NCBI GenBank assembly: GCA_902574995.1
Contig: CACGPP010000009.1
Span: forward strand, 1-37,289
Length of the DNA: 37,289 nucleotides
DNA from: an uncultured Alphaproteobacteria bacterium
GTDB taxonomy: Bacteria; Pseudomonadota; Alphaproteobacteria; HIMB59
Reading direction: 5' to 3'
Shown here piece after piece: positions 26,821 to 33,449 of the stretch. Both the position numbers and the translations under genes were made by a program. How positions within the stretch are numbered: the first letter of the stretch is position 1; every line of letters starts with the position of its first letter. The notes under the pieces are model-generated. The model did not search any database. It was not told the DNA's origin and saw nothing but the letters and a program-made list of their open reading frames with translations.

Positions 26821-26842
26821 TCAATACACAGTCAGTACACAC
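26821..26842. repeat. Element 1 right arm-site repeat
   Basis: The 22-bp partner of 24478-24499, one mismatch, same orientation, starting 92 bp left of core copy 2. It is unlike the arm repeat of element 2. Confidence 0.55.
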
Positions 26843-26848
26843 TCCAAT

Positions 26849-26951
26849 GATAAAACTATGTTAAAGCTCCAAGAATTGTATTGATAATAAATGAATTAAA
26901 GAGACGTAGGATATCCGTAGTCAAGTGTGATATCCGTTTCACCACAGAACC
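26849..26951. repeat. 103-bp repeat holding core copy 2 (right end of element 1)
   Basis: Matches 28310-28412 without gaps and with 5 mismatches, all in the first 35 bp. The last 39 bp (26913-26951) are the tRNA-Arg 5' half. The 64 bp to the left are element sequence taking the place of the tRNA 3' half. The offset to the partner is exactly 1461 bp. Confidence 0.9.
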
Positions 26952-26959
26952 TTAATCTA

Positions 26960-26965
26960 AGTATA
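26960..26965 (-). promoter_or_regulatory. -10-like box beside core copy 2
   Basis: TATACT on the minus strand, 8 bp before the first base of the tRNA 5' half in copy 2. It sits where a tRNA promoter would be. It may have driven the tRNA before element 1 inserted. Confidence 0.4.
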
Positions 26966-27003
26966 TCACCATAATTCAATCGTTGTACTTAATCCTACGA
27001 AAC

Positions 27004-27028
27004 TCATTACGGAGCCATTACGGGCAAC
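27004..27028. repeat. Element 2 left arm-site repeat
   Basis: Contains two CATTACGG(GC) units in tandem, 53 bp right of core copy 2. It recurs with four mismatches in the spacer at 28282-28306. Confidence 0.55.
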
Positions 27029-27046
27029 GAATGAAGAAGGGATATA

Positions 27047-27202
27047 ATGGGAACAATAACTAGACGAAAGATGAAAGATGTAAAGGGCAATCGCTATGTC
27101 TTATTTCAAGCATAGGCGAACATGAAGGGACAAAGATATTCCCGAGCTTTTCAATATATGCGGGAAGCAAGGGCTTACATTAGCGAACAAAAGGGATTAA
27201 TC
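27047..27202 (+). pseudogene. Truncated tyrosine-recombinase integrase (N-terminal arm-binding part)
   Basis: From the ATG at 27047 the frame reads MGTITRRKMKDVKGNRYVLF, then QA, a TAG at 27113-27115, then ANMKGQRYSRAFQYMREARA and YISEQKGLI. The MGTIT-R-K start and the KGQRYS...REARAYISEQ pattern resemble the N-terminal domain of phage-type integrases, where it binds arm sites. After about 52 codons the similarity stops, and no catalytic R-H-R-Y domain follows. It lies just inside the left end of element 2, where an integrase gene is expected. The identification is from pattern memory of the family. Confidence 0.6.
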
Positions 27203-27223
27203 AGTAGAGGTTGTTTGTCGGGT

Positions 27224-27249
27224 GGAGGGAACAACGTTGTGTTTCCTCC
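27224..27249. other. Strong hairpin in the integrase-remnant tail
   Basis: Bases 27224-27233 pair with 27240-27249 (10 bp, one G-U wobble, six-base loop) with a GGAGG/CCTCC base. A second hairpin, AGAGGT/ACCTCT, follows around 27263-27287. Neither has a T-run on the plus strand. They lie at the 3' end of the converging foreign gene (ends 27287) and could stop or stabilise that transcript. Confidence 0.4.
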
Positions 27250-27286
27250 CCCCTTAGTAGTGCAGAGGTGTGAAATCTTCAAACCT

Positions 27287-27691
27287 CTAGTTAAAGGGGT
27301 AAAGTTCCCAAACTGCTTTGCCATCTGCATCGGCTTCGTAAGTAAATGCGTAAAATTTACCATTCAGTTCAGATAACGCTTCAGATGTGGTTTCGAATAT
27401 AGCGCCGCCTCTAAAAGAAGTGCCTCCATCTTTCCTCTGGTTTCCGACACCCGTAGCTTTATATGTGGCGACACCTTCTGCACACATTACAACCCCAGCA
27501 TAGGCATTTCCTGCCCATGAACCATCTGGTCTCATTTCGGCTGTAAATGCGCCCATAGACTGAACATCATGACCTAGCATCGTTCCGCTCCCTTCAGCAG
27601 TAATGTCCATAGCAGGTAAACCATATTTACCAGAGTCCATTGGCTTATTAGTTTCCTGTAATGTCATTGTTCCAATTTTATCACCAAGCAT
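27287..27691 (-). CDS. Unknown GC-richer protein, element 2 cargo
   Basis: A 134-residue protein with an ATG start and a strong AAAGGAG Shine-Dalgarno 7-8 bp upstream. It is rich in Gly, Ala and Thr and looks like an all-beta fold (repeated short strands such as GSWAGNAYAGVVMC and GKFYAFTYEADADG). No signal peptide and no family recognised. Two sampled 60-bp stretches (27481-27600) are 50-52% GC, against about 30% for the window, so the gene looks recently acquired from a different genome. It is divergent from the cupin gene. Confidence 0.7.
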   Translation of the reverse strand: MLGDKIGTMTLQETNKPMDSGKYGLPAMDITAEGSGTMLGHDVQSMGAFTAEMRPDGSWAGNAYAGVVMCAEGVATYKATGVGNQRKDGGTSFRGGAIFETTSEALSELNGKFYAFTYEADADGKAVWELYPFN

Positions 27692-27827
27692 TGTTAATCT
27701 CCTTTTCTAAAATTTATAAAATAAATGATTATAATAATTACTTGTTAAGAGTATTATTTCTTTTTTTAAATATATATATTACTCATTTGCAATAAATAAT
27801 ATTTTTTTAGATGTTATAAGAGTTTAT

Positions 27828-28259
27828 ATGTATATTTATACTAAAAAATTTAGGTTTATATTTCTTTTTTCAATTTTTCTATTTAGTTTTGGATTTTTAC
27901 ATTCTGAGGAACATCTCAAAACTAAAATTTCCCCTGTTTTAAAATCTGCAACTACAATATTAGGAAATGAAATATATTATCCTGATGGAAAAGCTGAAAT
28001 AGTGTCATTTATAGTTGAGGTGCCTCCTGGTGGTGTAACTCCAAACCATGTTCATTCTTACCCTGTTTATATTTACATTATGGAAGGAGAGATGACATAT
28101 ACTTGGGAAGACGGAACAGTTACTATTTACAAACCTGGTAAAGCATATATAGAGGATAGTAAAAGTGCTCATTACGGAAAAAATTTAGGTGACATAACAC
28201 TCAAAGCGCTGATAGTGGGCATTGGTGCAGAGGGTATAAAATTTACAACCTCTCCTTAA
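27828..28259 (+). CDS. Secreted cupin-domain protein, element 2 cargo
   Basis: A 143-residue exported protein: signal peptide (about residues 1-26, ending near FLHSEE), then a single cupin barrel. Cupin motif 1 is seen in PPGGVTPNHVHSYPVYIYIM with its two histidines and EGEM, and motif 2 is PGKAYIEDSKSAHYGKN. The metal-binding pattern is largely conserved. The function is unknown; periplasmic cupins can be sugar isomerases, dioxygenases or sensors. Codon use is as AT-rich as the core genome, unlike its divergent neighbour. Confidence 0.8.
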   Translation: MYIYTKKFRFIFLFSIFLFSFGFLHSEEHLKTKISPVLKSATTILGNEIYYPDGKAEIVSFIVEVPPGGVTPNHVHSYPVYIYIMEGEMTYTWEDGTVTIYKPGKAYIEDSKSAHYGKNLGDITLKALIVGIGAEGIKFTTSP

Positions 28260-28281
28260 AACTAAATTTTTAGCTATATTT

Positions 28282-28306
28282 TCATTACGGGCTTATTACG
28301 GGCAAC
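28282..28306. repeat. Element 2 right arm-site repeat
   Basis: The 25-bp partner of 27004-27028: two ATTACGGGC units separated by TT. It starts 92 bp left of core copy 3, the same geometry as the right arm of element 1. Confidence 0.55.
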
Positions 28307-28309
28307 ATA

Positions 28310-28412
28310 GATAAAATGTTGTTAAAGCTCAAAGAATAGTATTGATAATAAATGAATTAAAGAGACGTAGGATATCCGTAGTCAAGTGTGATATCCGTTT
28401 CACCACAGAACC
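28310..28412. repeat. 103-bp repeat holding core copy 3 (right end of element 2)
   Basis: The partner of 26849-26951, with the tRNA-Arg 5' half at 28374-28412. To its right, 28420-28438 matches the promoter region of the intact tRNA exactly. That stretch is either the original tRNA promoter or the left end of a third element. Confidence 0.9.
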
Positions 28413-28474
28413 AATAGCTTGATTTATATACTCTTTTTATTAATAATAAAATTTAATACAATGTTTTTAGGGAC

Positions 28475-28490
28475 TCAATACGGGCAAAAC
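28475..28490. repeat. Single arm-like unit beside core copy 3
   Basis: TCAATACGGGCAAAAC, 62 bp right of core copy 3, similar to one unit of the element 2 arm repeat. It ends 1 bp before the lyase start codon. A matching right-hand partner was not found up to 37289. Confidence 0.35.
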
Positions 28491-28491
28491 T

Positions 28492-29394
28492 ATGAAGACA
28501 TTCTTAACTTTATTTATATTTTTGCCAAGTTTAGTGCTTGCCTCAAGTTTTAGTGAAATTAAAAAAGCTTTAAAACAAGATGGTTTTGGAGAAATAATCC
28601 CTGAAGAACTTCATCCATTAATCTCTCCAAATGCAAAAAATCCTATATCAGTTAGCGGCAATTCAATTATTGGAGATAAATCCTTAAAGTTTGAAGTTAA
28701 TAATGGAGAGTGCGGAGAAGAACCTAAATCAAGTGACTGTGATACAGATAGAGAGAGGTCTGAAATATATTACAGCCACGAAAAGTGGAAAAAAGAGAAG
28801 TGGTATAAGTTTAATATTTTTCTTCCAAAAGATTACAATTCTATTGCCCCTGCAAAAATGTCTTTAATCCAATGGAAAAGACATAACCCATCTAAAGTTT
28901 TAGTCATGTTTCAACACACTCATGCAGGATTAACTTTTAACAGGAATAAAGACTCTTTTGAGGACTCCCACATAATTTTAAAAAGCAATGATGTACTTTT
29001 AGGCCAATGGACAGAAATAATTTTTAACACAAATTGGCATCCAGATGAGGACAAAGGTTTCATGAAGGTATGGATTGATGGGATTTTAAAAATAGATTTT
29101 AAAGGAACTAGCAATACATCTAAGGGTGAGGAACTAAATCTTAGATATGGACTGTACGCCTCTGCCATATCACGTTATAAAAAAGCATTTAATACTGAGA
29201 TAATTCCACAGCGTATCGTTTATTTTGATGGTGTAAATGCAGAGTCAAAATGTGAAAAGTTACTAGATAAACCTAAATGTAATAATTTAACTTCTCAAAC
29301 AATCGAAAAATACGAATTATTTATGTATGATAAAAATGATATAAAATTTCACAATCATTCTGTTGTTAAATTACCTATAAACTTTTTGAAATAA
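28492..29394 (+). CDS. Secreted polysaccharide lyase (heparin lyase I-like)
   Basis: A 300-residue exported protein with signal peptide MKTFLTLFIFLPSLVLAS and a beta-jelly-roll domain like the Polysacc_lyase family (PF14099). Visible family features are RSEIYY near residue 84, WYKFNIFLPKDY, the QWKRH segment, GQWTEIIFNTNWHPDEDKGF and VWIDGILKIDF, ending with LRYGLYASAISRY. Such proteins bind or cleave acidic polysaccharides such as alginate or glucuronans; the substrate here is not known. It directly follows the arm-like unit at att copy 3 and ends immediately before the ion-channel ATG. Confidence 0.75.
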   Translation: MKTFLTLFIFLPSLVLASSFSEIKKALKQDGFGEIIPEELHPLISPNAKNPISVSGNSIIGDKSLKFEVNNGECGEEPKSSDCDTDRERSEIYYSHEKWKKEKWYKFNIFLPKDYNSIAPAKMSLIQWKRHNPSKVLVMFQHTHAGLTFNRNKDSFEDSHIILKSNDVLLGQWTEIIFNTNWHPDEDKGFMKVWIDGILKIDFKGTSNTSKGEELNLRYGLYASAISRYKKAFNTEIIPQRIVYFDGVNAESKCEKLLDKPKCNNLTSQTIEKYELFMYDKNDIKFHNHSVVKLPINFLK

Positions 29395-30177
29395 ATGAAA
29401 CAAACCTTTTTTAAAATACGAGAAAGCAAGTTATTTCAATACTCAGTTTTATTTATCATTATATTTAATGCATTTACTATCGGTTTAAATACTTACAATT
29501 TAGGAGAGTTCTCAAGAGAGCTCATAAAATATCTCGATTATTTGATAACTATTTTTTTTGTAATAGAAATCTCAATTCGTTTTATTGGTGAACCTAGAAA
29601 ATCAAATTTTTTTAAAAGTGGTTGGAATATTTTTGACACTTTTATTGTTTTGGTATCATTGATACCAATACCTAACAACTCCAGTTTTCTTCTGTTAAGA
29701 TTATTGAGAGTGTTTAGAGTTTTAAGAGTCATATCTATTATTCCTGAGTTAAAATTAATCATTGAGTCATTGATTGGATCGTTAAAAAGAGTGTTTTATG
29801 TAAGTTTGCTGCTTTTCATAATTCTCTATATTTATGCGACTATTGGAGCAATAGTCTTTTCAAATAGCATACCCGAGAGATGGTCTGATGTGGGAGTTTC
29901 AATGATTACTTTATTTCAAGTTTTAACATTATCATCTTGGGAGCAGGTAATGTTGCCACTTCAAGATATTTATTGGTGGGCATGGATTTATTTTTTTAGT
30001 TTTATAATTGTCTGTGCCATTACAATGTTAAATCTTCTAATAGCAATTTTGGTTGATGTAGTTGTAAATCAGAACGAAAAAAAAGATGATATGATAAAAA
30101 CCAGAAATAATGCTGAAAAACTAAATGAACAATTTTCTGAGGAGATCAGTTTAGATAAACTAAAAAAAGATCAATAA
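29395..30177 (+). CDS. NaChBac-like voltage-gated ion channel with TLSSW filter
   Basis: A 260-residue six-helix channel subunit. S1-S3 span about residues 12-95. S4 holds arginines R102, R105, R108 and R111 at three-residue spacing. The pore loop ITLFQVLTLSSWEQVM has the filter T178-L-S-S-W-E183, and S6 is about 194-222, followed by a charged C-terminal helix. Canonical bacterial sodium channels have TLESW; here the key glutamate is serine and an acidic residue appears three positions later. Channels of this type are tetramers. The start codon follows the lyase stop directly, and the stop overlaps the next ATG by 1 bp, suggesting an operon. Confidence 0.88.
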   Translation: MKQTFFKIRESKLFQYSVLFIIIFNAFTIGLNTYNLGEFSRELIKYLDYLITIFFVIEISIRFIGEPRKSNFFKSGWNIFDTFIVLVSLIPIPNNSSFLLLRLLRVFRVLRVISIIPELKLIIESLIGSLKRVFYVSLLLFIILYIYATIGAIVFSNSIPERWSDVGVSMITLFQVLTLSSWEQVMLPLQDIYWWAWIYFFSFIIVCAITMLNLLIAILVDVVVNQNEKKDDMIKTRNNAEKLNEQFSEEISLDKLKKDQ

Positions 30178-30353
30178 TGTCAGCAGAAATCATTATGCCT
30201 ATTATTTATTTTGTATGTCTACTGATTTTAGTTGGACCTCGTTTTTTGGATACAAACTCTTCCCTTAAACAGTTTTTGAGTAATTTAAGTATATGGGCAT
30301 TAATAGTAATTGTAATTACTCTGTCATATCAGGCCTATAATTATTTTACTTAA
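30177..30353 (+). CDS. Small two-helix membrane protein (58 residues)
   Basis: A short frame with ATG overlapping the channel stop (TAATG). It begins MSAEIIMPIIYFVCLLILVG, has a PRFLDTNSSLKQFLSNLSIW loop and a second hydrophobic helix ending in YQAYNYFT. It resembles the membrane leader found in front of retropepsin-like proteases in some alphaproteobacteria, but no protease domain follows. The stop overlaps the convergent hydrolase by 4 bp. Confidence 0.6.
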   Translation: MSAEIIMPIIYFVCLLILVGPRFLDTNSSLKQFLSNLSIWALIVIVITLSYQAYNYFT

Positions 30354-31387
30354 ATTTTTCTTGTTTGACCGTGAGTCATATAAGAAAATTCATCTTTATT
30401 TAACTTAAACTGTTTAGTTAAATCTTTAAGTAATTTTATAGGTTCATCCATCGGTTCATCTGTTAATTGAAATGTTCCCCAATGCATAGCTATAGATTTT
30501 TTAGATTTAATATCTTTGTGAATTTGAATTGCTTCTTCAACATTACAATGTGAGTCTTTCATAAACCACCTTGGAGCATATGCCCCTATGGGTATTGTTG
30601 ATAAGTCAAACGATCCAAATTTTTTTTGAATATCCTTAAAATCTTTTGAATATCCAGTGTCGCCTACGAAAAAATACTTAAAGTTATTTGCTTTAACAAC
30701 CCAACCACACCAAAGTGTTTTATTGGTATCGTTAAATGTTCTCTTACTCCAATGTTGTACTGGGACAGAATGAACTTCTAAATTTTTGAACTGAGTCATT
30801 TGCCACCATTCATGTTCTATTACATTTCTTGCACCTAATTTTGATAAAATATCTCTTAATTTTAGTGGTACAAAAAATGTGGGTTGATTTACATTTTGTT
30901 TTTTTAATAAAAGCCGGATCGTCTTTGAGTCAAGATGGTCATAGTGGTTATGAGAAATTAAAACAAAGTCGATAAATGGTAGTTCCTCTATTTTTAATCC
31001 AGGAGGTGTTGTTCTTGAAGGCCCCATGAAACTTAAAGGAGAAGCTCTTTTAGTGAAATGGGGGTCAGTTAATATATTCATACCATCAATCTGTAGTAAG
31101 AAAGTTGAATGACCAATCCAAGTAATTGTTTTTTCAGATTTATTTGATTTTAAATATCCAGGGTCATTTTCAACAATAGGAAATGCAATCGGTTCCGGCT
31201 TACTTGACTCTCTCCTCCATTTCCAAAAATCTTTGAAACTACTTTTATGTGAAACGTAGTTATTGACAAAGACCCCATCTACTAGATTGAAAGGTTTAAA
31301 GAGAGTGTTTGCCATAATTTTTGTTTTTAGAATTACAAAGGATAAAGAGAAAAGTATAACCTTATTTATAAAATCTCTTCTATGCAT
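30350..31387 (-). CDS. Tat-exported MBL-fold hydrolase (NAPE-PLD-like)
   Basis: A 345-residue metallo-beta-lactamase-fold protein of the NAPE-PLD/UlaG-like branch. The N-terminus MHRRDFINKV followed by a hydrophobic helix is a twin-arginine export signal. The zinc motif HNHYDH is at residues 146-151 and further ligands are in FFVGDTGYSKDF and AMHWGTFQL. GPSRTTPPGL is typical of the branch. Relatives hydrolyse phosphodiester bonds of N-acyl phospholipids; the activity here is inferred. The folded, metal-loaded protein would act in the periplasm. Confidence 0.87.
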   Translation of the reverse strand: MHRRDFINKVILFSLSFVILKTKIMANTLFKPFNLVDGVFVNNYVSHKSSFKDFWKWRRESSKPEPIAFPIVENDPGYLKSNKSEKTITWIGHSTFLLQIDGMNILTDPHFTKRASPLSFMGPSRTTPPGLKIEELPFIDFVLISHNHYDHLDSKTIRLLLKKQNVNQPTFFVPLKLRDILSKLGARNVIEHEWWQMTQFKNLEVHSVPVQHWSKRTFNDTNKTLWCGWVVKANNFKYFFVGDTGYSKDFKDIQKKFGSFDLSTIPIGAYAPRWFMKDSHCNVEEAIQIHKDIKSKKSIAMHWGTFQLTDEPMDEPIKLLKDLTKQFKLNKDEFSYMTHGQTRKI

Positions 31388-31407
31388 CTAAATTAAGTAA
31401 TAAAAAA

Positions 31408-32133
31408 CTAATTATTAATTATTTTAACGAAGTTTTTATATATTTGGTTGCACTGCATCACCATAGTATCAATTTCTTTAGCTACCAAATCTTTCATTTG
31501 AGGTAAGGCATCGGCTCCAAGAGATTTTTCGAGAGCATTTTTATATTCAGGAACTTGAGCCCAATCATCAACAGTAGTTTTTCGAATTTCTAAATGAAAT
31601 TGAATTCCATAGGCATACTTATCATAACCAAAAATTTGATATTTTGTTGAGGGTGAAGTGCCTATAACTCTCACTTTAGAGTTAGTCTCCAAACCTACTA
31701 CTTCATAAGAATGCCATTGTAATGCTTTTATTTTATTTGGAAGAAAATCAAAAATATGATCTTCTTTTGCACCTTCTTCAATGTTAATATCCAGTAAACC
31801 AATTTCAGGCGGTGTTGACTCTACTACCTTTCCTCCCAATACCTCACCTAAAAGCTGACATCCTAAGCAAAACCCTAAAAAAGGTTTCTTAAGGTTTAAA
31901 ACATATTCACCTATTGCCTTTTTTTCAGCTACTAACCATGGATATTGATCCTCCATGAATGTATCCATAGGACCACCCATACAAAGCATAGCGTCAAATT
32001 CATCTAAATTATTTGGAATACTATCACCCTCATCCAATTGGATAGTTGTTATACTATGACCATCTTCTAAAAGAAAATCTTTAAATGTCCCCGGATCCTC
32101 AATTGAAATATGTTGCAGAGATATAAATTTCAT
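31408..32133 (-). CDS. Class I glutamine amidotransferase-like protein
   Basis: A 241-residue GATase-1 domain protein. The nucleophile C89 lies in GFCLGCQLLG, and the His-Glu pair H180/E182 lies in YGIQFHLEI, so the catalytic triad is complete. Stand-alone proteins of this type resemble GMP-synthase amidotransferase domains or gamma-glutamyl hydrolases such as PuuD; the substrate is unknown. It lies 20 bp upstream of the MBL gene on the same strand. Confidence 0.85.
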   Translation of the reverse strand: MKFISLQHISIEDPGTFKDFLLEDGHSITTIQLDEGDSIPNNLDEFDAMLCMGGPMDTFMEDQYPWLVAEKKAIGEYVLNLKKPFLGFCLGCQLLGEVLGGKVVESTPPEIGLLDINIEEGAKEDHIFDFLPNKIKALQWHSYEVVGLETNSKVRVIGTSPSTKYQIFGYDKYAYGIQFHLEIRKTTVDDWAQVPEYKNALEKSLGADALPQMKDLVAKEIDTMVMQCNQIYKNFVKIINN

Positions 32134-32186
32134 TAAATTAAATTAATTTGAACTAACTAAAGGACACGTCTTGTTAAGCGCTAAAC

Positions 32187-32351
32187 TTAATCGTCGTCGT
32201 CGCCGGTTACTGTATCTTTAACTTTGTTGTAACCTTTAGATACGGCACCCGCTACAGTATCGTAAGCGTCATTAGCTTTTTCGCTCACAGTTGCGCAACT
32301 AGTGATTAAAAAAAATGAAGAAAGTATAATTAATATTAGTTTTTTTGACAT
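32187..32351 (-). CDS. Small entericidin-like lipoprotein (54 residues)
   Basis: A short frame on the minus strand. The signal MSKKLILIILSSFFLITSCA contains a lipobox (LITSC), so the protein is lipid-anchored after cleavage at the cysteine. The mature part of about 36 residues is alanine/valine/lysine-rich, ending in four aspartates. It resembles small entericidin or stress-type lipoproteins. It stands 53 bp upstream of the amidotransferase gene on the same strand. Confidence 0.75.
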   Translation of the reverse strand: MSKKLILIILSSFFLITSCATVSEKANDAYDTVAGAVSKGYNKVKDTVTGDDDD

Positions 32352-32440
32352 TATTGGATTATCAGAAATCTAACAAAAATGTCAATTTATTTAAATGATA
32401 ATCTAAAATATATTTCATAAAGGATGATAAAATTTTTGTA

Positions 32441-33280
32441 ATGATAAAAATTTCTTTAAATGAGGATCAAAAAAAAGATTTTCAAAAAAATGGTTTTTTG
32501 ATTATTGAGAGTTTTCTCGATACCACTGATTTTGAGCGATTGTATGAGAGGTTTCAGAGTTTATTTAATGGAAACTTTGAAACAGGTATTGAGCCTGACG
32601 AGTGGAATTGGAAGTTTGAAAGTGGACCGAAAGATGTTACTAGACAAATTTGTAACGCTTGGAAATCAGATAATTCTATCAAGAAAATAGTTTGCAATGA
32701 ATTTTTAGGAAAAGCTTGTGCTGAACTAATGGGCTGGAGTGGTTCAAGACTTTTACAAGACAATGTTTTATGGAAACCACCTGGAGGTAAAACTCTAGCT
32801 TATCATCAAGATGCTGCATACGATGATTGGATTGTACCGCAAACTATGATGACATGTTGGATGCCCATCGATAATGTCGACAAAGAAAAAGGGACACTAG
32901 AATATGTAAAAGGATCACACCTTTGGGGATTAAGTCCTCCTAAAGGACAGTTTCATTCTCCTAGAGATTATAAAAAAGAGTTAAATGAATATGCATCAAA
33001 ATTAAATAAAGAAATTCAGATTCAATATGTTGAAGTTCCAGCAGGTGGAGTAGCATTTCATCATGGGTATACTTGGCATGGATCAGGTATTAATAATACA
33101 AACAGTAATAGAAGAGCAATAGTTGCTCATTGTGTTCCTTCTGACTCTAAGTTTCATCCAACAAACACAGGGGGTACTGCGAGAATTTACAAAAAATATA
33201 AAAAATTAGAAACAGATGAGTTAGATGAAAGTTTTTTTCCAATTATTTGGACAAAGGAAGGATATAAAACAAATGTTTGA
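32441..33280 (+). CDS. Phytanoyl-CoA dioxygenase (PhyH) family oxygenase
   Basis: A 279-residue Fe(II)/2-oxoglutarate-dependent oxygenase. The iron ligands H122 and D124 are in YHQDAAYDDW, the distal H213 is in TWHGSG, and R224/R225 is the likely 2-oxoglutarate anchor. Marine PhyH proteins act on varied substrates, including alkylphosphonates and lipids; the substrate here is not known. The next gene starts inside its last codons. Confidence 0.88.
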   Translation: MIKISLNEDQKKDFQKNGFLIIESFLDTTDFERLYERFQSLFNGNFETGIEPDEWNWKFESGPKDVTRQICNAWKSDNSIKKIVCNEFLGKACAELMGWSGSRLLQDNVLWKPPGGKTLAYHQDAAYDDWIVPQTMMTCWMPIDNVDKEKGTLEYVKGSHLWGLSPPKGQFHSPRDYKKELNEYASKLNKEIQIQYVEVPAGGVAFHHGYTWHGSGINNTNSNRRAIVAHCVPSDSKFHPTNTGGTARIYKKYKKLETDELDESFFPIIWTKEGYKTNV

Positions 33281-33449
33281 TGAGGAAGAGCCAAAAAAAA
33301 TAAAACCAATTGATTTAGATGATTTGAGTGTTGAAGAAATTGAGGAGATGATTGGCAATCATAAATTAGAAATCAAAAACCTTGAAGCTTTATTGAAAAA
33401 GAAAAAAGACAAACTCAAATTAGCCGATCAATTTTTTAAAAAGAATTAA
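33273..33449 (+). CDS. DUF1192-family small protein
   Basis: A 58-residue acidic and lysine-rich protein beginning MFDEEEPKKIKPIDLDDLSV, matching the alphaproteobacterial DUF1192 family. After the LDDLSVEEIEEMI segment comes a coiled-coil helix. The frame is open upstream to an ATG at 33225, but the start at 33273 fits the family and overlaps the PhyH stop by 8 bp. Function unknown. Confidence 0.8.
   Translation: MFDEEEPKKIKPIDLDDLSVEEIEEMIGNHKLEIKNLEALLKKKKDKLKLADQFFKKN

Larger units (their letters stand above)
24387..26912. mobile_element. Integrated element 1 at tRNA-Arg (2.5 kb, no integrase)
   Basis: Bounded by core copies 1 and 2. Inside the cores lie near-identical 22-bp repeats at 24478-24499 and 26821-26842 (one mismatch), which look like paired integrase arm sites. 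The cargo is one minus-strand gene (24501-24938) and three plus-strand genes (24998-26817), none of recognised family. No recombinase, replication or capsid gene is present, so it would depend on an integrase from elsewhere. Borders are inferred from the repeats alone. Confidence 0.75.
26913..28373. mobile_element. Integrated element 2 at tRNA-Arg (1.46 kb, decayed)
   Basis: Bounded by core copies 2 and 3, with its own 25-bp arm repeats at 27004-27028 and 28282-28306. It contains an integrase remnant next to the left end, a hairpin-rich stretch, a minus-strand gene of about 50% GC and a plus-strand secreted cupin. It cannot move by itself because the integrase is reduced to its first 50 or so codons. 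Borders come from repeats only. Confidence 0.75.

Noticed and set aside
27122-27376. Open frame starting at 27122 as an independent gene
   Set aside because: Its first 27 codons are the in-frame continuation of the integrase remnant past the TAG. The rest runs through hairpins and into the 3' end of the opposite-strand gene, with no protein-like pattern.
24387-28412. The repeated 39-bp and 103-bp blocks as a CRISPR array
   Set aside because: There are only three copies, kilobases apart with genes between, and the repeat is clearly tRNA sequence. No cas genes are present.
33225-33272. Longer start for the DUF1192 protein
   Set aside because: The extra 16 codons overlap the end of the PhyH gene and do not match the family N-terminus, whereas the ATG at 33273 does.
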